Positions 55,309 through 62,500 of a stretch of DNA of 64,000 bases are shown here, in pieces. Numbering within the stretch: position 1 is the first letter of the stretch; the number at the start of each line of letters is the position of its first letter. The stretch is from Paenibacillus montaniterrae (GTDB lineage Bacteria; Bacillota; Bacilli; Paenibacillales; Paenibacillaceae), in contig NZ_BOSE01000003.1 of the NCBI RefSeq assembly GCF_018403185.1, forward strand, positions 248,001-312,000, given 5' to 3'. The notes beneath the pieces were generated by a model, which was given only the letters and a program-made list of their open reading frames with translations, was not told where the DNA came from and ran no database searches. The translations under genes and the position numbers were made by a program.

Positions 55309-55365
55309 TTTTAAAGCCCGATTCTTTGACCGATGAGGAGGTCATAGAAGAATCGGGCTTTAAAA
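55309..55365. terminator. Very long hairpin between convergent genes
   Basis: TTTTAAAGCCCGATTCTT and AAGAATCGGGCTTTAAAA form a perfect 18-bp stem, extended inside by TGACC and GGTCA. It lies between the transglutaminase gene and the oppositely oriented unknown gene. The arms end in T4/A4, so it may terminate in both directions. Confidence 0.8.
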
Positions 55366-55451
55366 GTTAATACTCCCCTAGGCACGCTTTCACAAATGCG
55401 TCTTGTATGAACGAAAATTTCTGTCCTCCGCATTCTCATATATGCCCAGTG

Positions 55452-56129
55452 TTACTTATCTAATCTTGACAACTCTACATCAAGCTCCACAAGCTTCGTA
55501 AATGAGGTAGTCAATTCCTTTTGTAATTTTAGTCGAGTTAATATGGCTTCATTTGACGATGGAGTGAAATCTTCATTTATATACTTCTCATAAATGGATG
55601 TGTTCAAGCGAACGATTTCATTCACTAGCTGTAATTTCTGTTCTAATTCAGGGGTCACAACTATGTCAGTATGAGAGCCGCTTTGCAAAAGCAATTCTTT
55701 AAATAAGGCAAGGCTTGAATTAAAGTAGATAAAGCCAGGAACATAATTAAGAGTGATAGATTCATTATTCAGTTCTCGTTTGGTCGCATTTTTTCCTTCA
55801 GGAGAGCTATATGCCTGGACATAGTATGCGTATTGAATTTGATCCTCTTTCAAAGCTTCATAGCTCTTGTATAAAATCAAAAGCTCTTCCTTGTCGATAT
55901 TTTTGTTGTTTATTGCATCATCAAGTATTGACAAAATAAGCTGTGAAGTAGAAAGAATGGCATTTTCATAATCCGACAGTACTTGATTATACTGTTGATG
56001 TGAGAAGTTCTCTAATTTATCGTTTCTCGATGAAGAAAACCAATACAAATTCGCAATTAAAGAGGCAGCAAGAGCAACTGCTAAAGAGGCTATAAGAACT
56101 TTAAAGTGCGTTGGAACAAATCTATTCAT
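55452..56129 (-). CDS. Unknown membrane-anchored helical protein
   Basis: I do not recognise this 225-residue protein. One N-terminal membrane span (VLIASLAVALAASLIANLYW, residues 10-30) is followed by an extracellular, largely helical domain rich in charged and Asn residues, without cysteines. The spaced Leu/Ile pattern suggests a helical bundle like a sensor (four-helix, Tar-like) domain. No kinase or methyl-accepting part follows, so it may be an orphan sensor or a cell-surface protein. The gene is AT-rich compared with its neighbours and single, convergent with the ATP-grasp operon. Confidence 0.7.
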   Translation of the reverse strand: MNRFVPTHFKVLIASLAVALAASLIANLYWFSSSRNDKLENFSHQQYNQVLSDYENAILSTSQLILSILDDAINNKNIDKEELLILYKSYEALKEDQIQYAYYVQAYSSPEGKNATKRELNNESITLNYVPGFIYFNSSLALFKELLLQSGSHTDIVVTPELEQKLQLVNEIVRLNTSIYEKYINEDFTPSSNEAILTRLKLQKELTTSFTKLVELDVELSRLDK

Positions 56130-56425
56130 TTTCGGACACCCTGACGTTTAGTTGATTAAATGATTTAAGGGAAGTATCCCTTCAGAATAACCTTGAAACT
56201 TAACGATAAAATTAAACCATCTCACAAATATCATATATGATATCAGCGGGAATTGGAATAGATTCCCTGTAACAACGATTGTGATTGGAGGAACGCTGGT
56301 AAGCGAGTGAAGTATCCCATTAAAGCTTGCAAAGGAGATCGAAGCTGCCCCTAGCAGGAAAACAAGGATTAGTAGCTAATAAGAATACTATATTAGCAAG
56401 GCACGTACTATTATTGAAAGAGGAG
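56130..56425. other. AT-rich gene-free stretch
   Basis: About 300 bases hold no gene, clear hairpin or promoter that I could support, apart from the putative leader of the leftward gene. The repeat block begins at 56426. Confidence 0.5.
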
Positions 56426-56582
56426 GTTTAAAAAGCTCGACTTTGATGACGATGTAGTTGCGCTGTAGCTTAGTCGACGGCGAATATGTCACGCTACCGA
56501 AGGCTGCGGTGCTCACGTAGCTTATTGCCTACGCTGCGCTCCTCGCTTTCTAGTATCGTGCCATCTTCTTGGTCCTGCATTC
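56426..56582. repeat. Type-1 long palindromic repeat, copy 4
   Basis: It shares with copies 1-3 the start GTTTAAAAA, the TTGATGACGATG block, GTAGC-TAGTCGACGGCGAAT and the tip CGTAG/CTACG around GTGCTCACGTAG. Its inner stem ATGTCACGCTAC pairs with GTATCGTGCCAT, whereas copies 1 and 2 pair CTTGAACGCTAG with CTAGCGTCCAAG. It runs straight into type-2 copy C, the same order as at 6.5-6.8 kb. Confidence 0.85.
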
Positions 56583-56590
56583 AAAAAAAG

Positions 56591-56721
56591 CTACAGCGAA
56601 GGAGCAATGCATCCGAAAAACGAAGTGGGTCGCCTTTAACATCGTAATGCAACCATAAAATTAAACAAAGGAAGCATTACGATTTAAAAAGCGACTGGAG
56701 GATGCATTGCTCCGCAGCGCT
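56591..56721. repeat. Type-2 long hairpin repeat, copy C
   Basis: The arms GGAGCAATGCATCC and GGATGCATTGCTCC are a perfect 14-bp stem. In copies A and B the same place is GGAGCAAAGCATCC with GGATGCTTAGCTCC, so an A-T pair became T-A on both arms. The internal loop GAAAAACGAAGTGG and the upper stem ATCGTAATGC/GCATTACGAT are conserved. Confidence 0.88.
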
Positions 56722-56762
56722 GATTTAAAAAGCGACTGGAGGATGCTTTACTCCGTAGCGCT
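56722..56762. repeat. Extra copy of the type-2 3' arm before the amidase
   Basis: This 41-bp unit starts GATTTAAAAAGCGACT and repeats the 3' arm of copy C with a few changes (GGATGCTTTACTCCGTAGCG). It ends 9 bases before the Shine-Dalgarno AAAGGAGGG of the amidase gene, mirroring the arrangement before iolB. Confidence 0.85.
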
Positions 56763-56781
56763 GAACAAAGGAGGGAATGAA

Positions 56782-58206
56782 ATGGACAACGTCCTTGATC
56801 TGGACGCGACAGAGGTTGCTGCGCGCATTAGGAATGGTGAGGTGACGGCCGTACAGGCAACGAACGCTTACATCGACCATTTGCAGCGTGCCAACATTAA
56901 AATTAACTGCGTTACAGTGGATCGCTATGAAGCAGCGAGGCAGGAAGCGATTCAGGCTGATCTTAAGCTGCAAAGCGGCGAAAAGCTTGGCAGATTGCAT
57001 GGAGTGCCAATTAGCGTAAAGGACTGCTTTCATGTAGCTGGCATGCCAACGACTTCAGGGCTTAGCTATCGTGCGCATTTGATTGAAGAGCAGGACGCCG
57101 CTGTCGTAAAGCTGCTTAAGCAGGAGGGAGCGATCATTGTAGCTAAAACGAATACGCCAGCGCTTTGCTTCTGCCAAGAGACGGTCAACAAGCTGCATGG
57201 CCAAACGAATAATCCATGGGATTTGCAGCGGTCTGCCGGCGGTTCGAGCGGTGGAGAAGGAGCGTTAATTGCCGTCGGCGGCGCTGCGGTAGGTTTAGGA
57301 GCAGATATTGGTGGCTCAATTCGGTTTCCGAGCCATTATAACGGAATTGTCGGGTTTAAATCGGGCAATGAGCGGGTGGATGATACCGGCAATTTTCCAC
57401 ATGTCAGCATTGCTGAGCAGCGGCGCATGCTAGGTATAGGCGCAATGGGCAAATCAGTGCGTGATGCAAGATTGGTCAATGAAATTTTAACAGGCAGCAA
57501 ACGCATTTTTGTTGATTTGGATGCTTATGAACTGGTCATTCCCGAAAAGCTGCCGAATATTCCGCTGTCTGCTAGCAGCGAAAAACTGATTGAGCAGCTG
57601 CGGCAAAAAATTGCGGCTGATTTTAAGACAGGCTGTGAGCCGCCGCCGCATTTTGCGCAATCCGCATTGCTATGGCAGGAAATGATGAGTATTGATGGAG
57701 CAAAGCAAATCCAAAATCTGATGAGCAGTGACGGTTCAGCCAAACCGCTTATGGAGTATGTTAAAGAGAAGCTGACCGGGCGCTCCGATACACATGCGTA
57801 TTTGTCTTGGGCGCTGCTTGGAGCAAATATGTTCAAGCCGTCGCAAGCAAGACGAGCTCAAATCGCTGAGCTATTGAAGCAAGGAGACGAGGAGCTCGCT
57901 CATTACTTTCATACGCGCCTGCTTATTCTTCCAGTTTATCATGAAGCAGCACAACGCCATGGCAAGCAATATAGCGAAATTTTTTCAATTCGTAAAACGT
58001 TCAAGCAGTACATGCCATATATTTCATATGCAAATGTGTGGGGACTTCCAGCTCTGACATTGCCAATTGGCACAGATGAGGACGGAATGCCGATTGGTGT
58101 TCAGCTTATTTCCTCAGTAGGAAATGAGGACGCCATATTTCAGCTGGGAGAATGGATTGAGGAAGAAATGTATCGCTACAAACGCTGTACATCATATGAT
58201 AGCTAG
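56782..58206 (+). CDS. Amidase signature family enzyme
   Basis: The 474-residue protein carries the amidase catalytic triad: Lys80 in HGVPISVKDCFH, the cis-Ser in RSAGGSSGGEGALIAVGG (near 155) and the nucleophile Ser in ADIGGSIRFPSHYNG (near 179). It is of the animal/fungal FAAH-like or GatA-like amidase style, with no signal peptide. It hydrolyses an unknown amide. ATG 56782 follows AAAGGAGGG; the open frame upstream to 56707 is repeat sequence. The stop TAG is the start of TAGGGCGTGT, the end sequence of the element at 46945. Confidence 0.9.
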   Translation: MDNVLDLDATEVAARIRNGEVTAVQATNAYIDHLQRANIKINCVTVDRYEAARQEAIQADLKLQSGEKLGRLHGVPISVKDCFHVAGMPTTSGLSYRAHLIEEQDAAVVKLLKQEGAIIVAKTNTPALCFCQETVNKLHGQTNNPWDLQRSAGGSSGGEGALIAVGGAAVGLGADIGGSIRFPSHYNGIVGFKSGNERVDDTGNFPHVSIAEQRRMLGIGAMGKSVRDARLVNEILTGSKRIFVDLDAYELVIPEKLPNIPLSASSEKLIEQLRQKIAADFKTGCEPPPHFAQSALLWQEMMSIDGAKQIQNLMSSDGSAKPLMEYVKEKLTGRSDTHAYLSWALLGANMFKPSQARRAQIAELLKQGDEELAHYFHTRLLILPVYHEAAQRHGKQYSEIFSIRKTFKQYMPYISYANVWGLPALTLPIGTDEDGMPIGVQLISSVGNEDAIFQLGEWIEEEMYRYKRCTSYDS

Positions 58207-58340
58207 GGCGTGTTGAACGTTCTGCTTCTGCCTTGCAACGTCAAAGAATAATTAAGCGCTGGCGCAGGCAAGCTAAGCTTTATATTCATTGGCACAATTA
58301 AAGATGTGCTGTATCGTGCATTGCAATGAAGGAGCAGCCC

Positions 58341-59204
58341 ATGGATGTATTTCGAGAAAGTGGATATCGTGAACAGTATAATCGACAGTATGATGAGAGT
58401 TTGAAGCTGTTTCAATGTGAGTATAGCGATAGGTATATCGACACCAGCTACGGAAAAACTTATGTGCTGCAATTTGGCGATTCAGACAAACCGCCGCTTG
58501 TACTGCTTCATGGGATGACAATGAGCTCGGTGATGTGGTATCCGAATGTAAAGGTTTGGGTCAAGCACTATACAGTCTACGCAATTGATATTATTGGAGA
58601 TATCGGAAAAAGTGTTCCGCATGAGGCAATATTGCAGCAGGAGGAGGCAGTCGATTGGCTTAAACAAACGGTCGATGCTCTAAAGCTGCACCGCTTTCAT
58701 CTTGCCGGCCATTCGATCGGCGGGTATATTTCATTGCGATTTGCGCTTGCGTTTCAGAATCGTGTAGCCAAGCTTGCTTTGTTTGCGCCGGCAGCTGGCT
58801 TTCATCGGCTTCATTGGAAGTTTTTTTATTATGCGTTTCCCGGCTTGCTGTTTCAAACAGAAAAATGGGTGGATCGCACCTTCCGATCTTTGTCGGCTGA
58901 AGGCTTGCCGTTTGCTCCCGGCTATCGCGAGTTTATTTTGGCAGGCTATCACAACGCACTGCCAATGCTGAGGCTTTATCCCCTTAAAATCGAAGCCGAG
59001 GAGCTGAGCACGCTGCTGCTGCCAGTGCTGCTGATGATTGGAGAGAATGAAGTAATTTACCCGGCACAAAAAGCACTGGAATATGCCAGCATGAGTGTGC
59101 CTTATATTCAATGCGAGCTCGTGAGCCAAGCAAGTCATACCTTTACCATCGAGTTTGCCGAGCTGGTCAATGAGCGAACGATCGACTTTCTCACCAGAGC
59201 ATGA
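58341..59204 (+). CDS. Alpha/beta hydrolase
   Basis: The 287-residue protein has the oxyanion segment VLLHGMTMSSVMWYPN (residues 55-70), the nucleophile elbow AGHSIGGY with Ser125, an acid near 235 (MIGENEVIYP, Asp replaced by Glu or Asn region) and the catalytic His in VSQASHTFTIEF. It is cytoplasmic and of the esterase/haloperoxidase-like group. ATG 58341 is placed 6 bases after GAAGGAG; ATG 58326 is at the site itself. It follows the amidase gene after 135 bases. A functional link is not evident. Confidence 0.88.
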   Translation: MDVFRESGYREQYNRQYDESLKLFQCEYSDRYIDTSYGKTYVLQFGDSDKPPLVLLHGMTMSSVMWYPNVKVWVKHYTVYAIDIIGDIGKSVPHEAILQQEEAVDWLKQTVDALKLHRFHLAGHSIGGYISLRFALAFQNRVAKLALFAPAAGFHRLHWKFFYYAFPGLLFQTEKWVDRTFRSLSAEGLPFAPGYREFILAGYHNALPMLRLYPLKIEAEELSTLLLPVLLMIGENEVIYPAQKALEYASMSVPYIQCELVSQASHTFTIEFAELVNERTIDFLTRA

Positions 59205-59230
59205 TTATAAAATGAATTGCACCCAGTCAA

Positions 59231-59342
59231 GAAGCAACACAATTTCGAAAAACGAACGTGGGTCGCCTTAAATCCTCTTGCATCCAAATTAATAAGAGCA
59301 AGAGGATTTAAAACGCGACAGGAGGAAATATTGTCTGCTGTT
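59231..59342. repeat. Type-2 hairpin repeat, copy D (diverged)
   Basis: The shared internal loop CGAAAAACGAACGTGG and GTCGCC/GCGAC stem identify the family. The upper stem is AAATCCTCTTGC with GCAAGAGGATTT, wholly different in sequence from the ATCGTAATGC stem of other copies yet fully paired. The lower stem ACAATTTC pairs with GAAATATTGT (two extra bases). Structure is thus kept while sequence changed. Confidence 0.85.
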
Positions 59343-59359
59343 ATGCGATAGAGTAATAA

Positions 59360-59373
59360 TGAAAGCGTTTAAA
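59360..59373. promoter_or_regulatory. Probable catabolite-responsive element (cre)
   Basis: TGAAAGCGTTTAAA matches the Gram-positive cre consensus TGWAANCGNTNWCA at all but one position. It lies 7 bases before the -35 of the pullulanase promoter, so CcpA repression or activation is plausible. Confidence 0.6.
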
Positions 59374-59379
59374 TAATGA

Positions 59380-59408
59380 TTGACAATAGAGGAAGGCTCT
59401 ACTATCAT
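59380..59408 (+). promoter_or_regulatory. Pullulanase promoter
   Basis: A perfect -35 TTGACA (59380-59385) and -10 TATCAT (59403-59408) are spaced by 17 bases. Transcription would begin near 59415 and give a leader of about 160 bases. Confidence 0.75.
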
Positions 59409-59414
59409 ATTGTA

Positions 59415-59428
59415 TGAAAACGATTGCA
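59415..59428. promoter_or_regulatory. LacI/MalR-type operator at the transcription start
   Basis: TGAAAACGATTGCA shares the 10 bases AAACGATTGC with the reverse complement of the site at 59520-59533. A palindromic CG centre is typical of MalR and other LacI-family operators. It overlaps the predicted start of transcription. Confidence 0.5.
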
Positions 59429-59485
59429 CAGATTTTGTCAGCATTAGTTCAGTCTTCTTGAAAAATGAGCAAAGCATCATTGCAG

Positions 59486-59510
59486 CTGCACAAAATGTGC
59501 AGTTTTTCTT
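59486..59510 (+). terminator. Attenuator-like terminator in the pullulanase leader
   Basis: CTGCACA and TGTGCAG pair around AAA and are followed by TTTTTCTT. This is a complete intrinsic terminator about 70 bases into the leader, before the coding region. Confidence 0.65.
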
Positions 59511-59519
59511 ACTAGAAAA

Positions 59520-59533
59520 TGCAATCGTTTGCA
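59520..59533. promoter_or_regulatory. Second LacI/MalR-type operator in the pullulanase leader
   Basis: TGCAATCGTTTGCA is a near-perfect palindrome lying downstream of the terminator and 44 bases before the start codon. With the site at 59415 it flanks the attenuator, an arrangement that could allow looping or roadblock repression. Confidence 0.55.
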
Positions 59534-59577
59534 CAATGTTATCTTAACAAATTTAAGAAGAAGAATGGAGGGCTAAC

Positions 59578-62500
59578 ATGTTTGGCAAGCAGCAAAAGTG
59601 GGTTGCAATTTTATCAATTATTGCCTTATTATTCTCGCTGTTTCCACTCGCACAAACTCAGGTTCACGCTGCAGAAGCGAGTTCTGACAGTGCATGCAGC
59701 TACATTACGGTAGACGGTGTGAAGGACGATTTATGGAATAGCGTTCCTGTGCTTGGCAGCTCTGAAACGGCTGGCTGGCAAGGCTACCAAATTAATAACT
59801 TGAAAATAACGAATGATTGCACCTATTTATATTACTGGGTGGACGCTGTAAAGGTGGATAATTGGGGAGATAACGGCTTTTATCTCAACCTGGCGTTGTC
59901 AATCAATGGTGGAGCTGGAGCGCAGAGCGAAGCTGCAGCTCCTTGGGGAACGGCCTTTAATTTTAGCACGGCAGAGCATAAGCCGGATTTCCATGTGTTA
60001 AGTCGCATTAAGCAAACGAACGAGCTAAATGGCGCTGCTGTCTATGCTTCCTCTGACCTGAGCAATCCGCTTGCAGCAAGCTGGGGAGAGAGTAACGGTG
60101 CGCAATTTGCCAATTCTATTCAAACAGGCTTTGAAGGCCGCATTCCTCTTGCACTATTAGGCCTTGGGGAAGGAGACACCGTTCAAGCGATTGCTGTGCT
60201 GAGCGGCAATGAAGGCGCGGAACATGGCGCTTTCGATGTTATCCCTGAAACACCTGACAACATGATTACAGATTCGTGGCAGCAATCCGCTGAGCCGAAT
60301 ACGCTGGCGAATTACACACAAGCCTATTCGATCAGCTTTGCACAGCCTGAGCTGGTAATGACAGGCTCCACGCCTGGCAATGGGGAATACGATGTAAGTG
60401 TCGAGCTGAGCGACATTACGCTTGGCTTTCTGGGCGAGCTTGCTTGGGCCGACGAGAGCCTGCAGCCAATTGTAAGCGCTGGGGACAGCATAGTGCCTAC
60501 AGAAGCAAGCATTGCGAATAATGCAATTGCAATCAAGCTGCTTGAACGCTTGAAATACGATACTGCTTATACAGTCACCATTCCTGCAGGAGCGATTGCA
60601 GGACTAGCGGAGGATAAGATCATTACATTTACAACTGAGAAGGATCCTGGCGCTTTGAATACTTACAATATCCATTACTTTAGGTATGACGGCAAGCAAA
60701 CAGAATGGGATATTTGGACATGGGAGGATGGCCGCGACGGCCGTGAGGTCGATTTTAGCGGAACAGACGAAAACGGCTTTGCGACAACGGCGATTACCAG
60801 CTTTGCCGGCAGCATTTACGTCATTACACGTCCAGGCAGCTGGAGCTCGCAAGAGCCGGACCGCATCATTACGATGCCTGCTGGGCAAAATGCGGTTGAC
60901 GTGTGGCTGGTGGAAGGCGATACGAAGGTGTACTACAGCTTTGAGGAGCTGAACCTTGGGGAGACAATCCAATCCGCCTATATGGATTCGTTGACAACGA
61001 TTGATGTTGCGACTACGAAAGAGCTTGCAGATGAGCAATTGGAGCACTTCTATATTGAGAATTCAGCCGATAACAGCAAAATTGAGGCTGCTGCTCGCAG
61101 GCTGGGTGATCGCCGCTATCGCTTAACGGTAGCAGCGAATGAAATCGATGTAACGAAAGCGTATACGGTGGGGCATGCTGAATTAACGGGTACAAGGCTC
61201 GTTTACCGCAATGTGCTTGACGACAAGCAATTTTATTATAATGGCAGCGACCTTGGCTTAAGCTACAATAAGACAGCAAGCACCTTCAAGCTTTGGGCGC
61301 CGACTGCCTCCGAGGTTGCTGTGGCGATCTATGACGATGCGGGCCAATACAATAGCGCTGGCAAAGTTGTTGATCATACAGGCGGTGTAGAAGTAACGCT
61401 TGAACGGAGCAGCAACGGTGTTTGGTCAGGGACAGTCAATGGAGATCTGGCCGGCAAGTATTATATGTATCGCGTTGAATTTGCAGACGGCACAAGCAAT
61501 TATGTCGTTGATCCATATGCGCGTGCAGTTGCCGCAAATGGCGCTAGAACAGCGATTGTTGATTTGGCTGCAACGGACCCGGATCGCTGGCAGCAGGACA
61601 GCAAGCCGCCATTCATAAATGCAACTGATGCGATTATATATGAGCTGCATATTCGCGATTTTTCGATTAGCGACAGCTCCGGGGTCAGTGAGGCAAACAA
61701 AGGCAAATATGCTGCATTTACGGAAACAGGGCTTGTAGATGAGCATGGCAATGCGCTTGGAATCGATCATTTGGCCGAGCTTGGCATTACACATGTACAT
61801 TTGCTGCCTGCTTACGATTTCCAGACGGTTAATGAATTGACTGTTAATGACCCGGCTTCCAGCAATCCGAAATTCAACTGGGGCTATGATCCGCAAAATT
61901 ATAATGTGCCTGAAGGCTCATATTCTTCCGATGCAGCCAACCCGACTGCGAGAATTACAGAATTCAAGCAAATGGTGCAGGCGCTGCATGAAAAAGGCAT
62001 TCGTGTCGTAATGGACGTCGTATACAATCATACGTATTCGATTGAGGATGGCCCATTCAACAAAATTGTTCCGGGCTATTACTACCGAACCAACAGCGAT
62101 GGCTCGTATTCCAACGGCTCTGGCGTAGGCAATGAAATTGCAACAGAGCGTCCGATGGTACGCAAATATATTAAGGATTCCGTCAGCTATTGGGCGAAGG
62201 AATACAATGTGGACGGCTTCCGCTTTGACTTGATGGGGATTATAGATACGACGACAATGAAGGAATTAACAGAGGAGCTGCACAGCGAGGTTGACCCTAG
62301 CATTCTTATTTACGGCGAGCCGTGGATGGGAGGCTCAACACCACTGCCAGGCTCAGAGCAAACAGTAAAGGGGTCGCAAAAAAATCTTGACTTTGCCGTT
62401 TTCAACGACAACTTCAGATCAGCAATAAAAGGGGATAGCGACGGGGACGGCAAAGGCTTTGCTACAGGTAATCTGGATACAGTGGATGGTCTGGTGCATG

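Noticed and set aside
56707..56781. N-terminal extension of the amidase starting at 56707
   Set aside because: It is encoded by the type-2 repeat arms; ATG 56782 with AAAGGAGGG upstream fits the family start.
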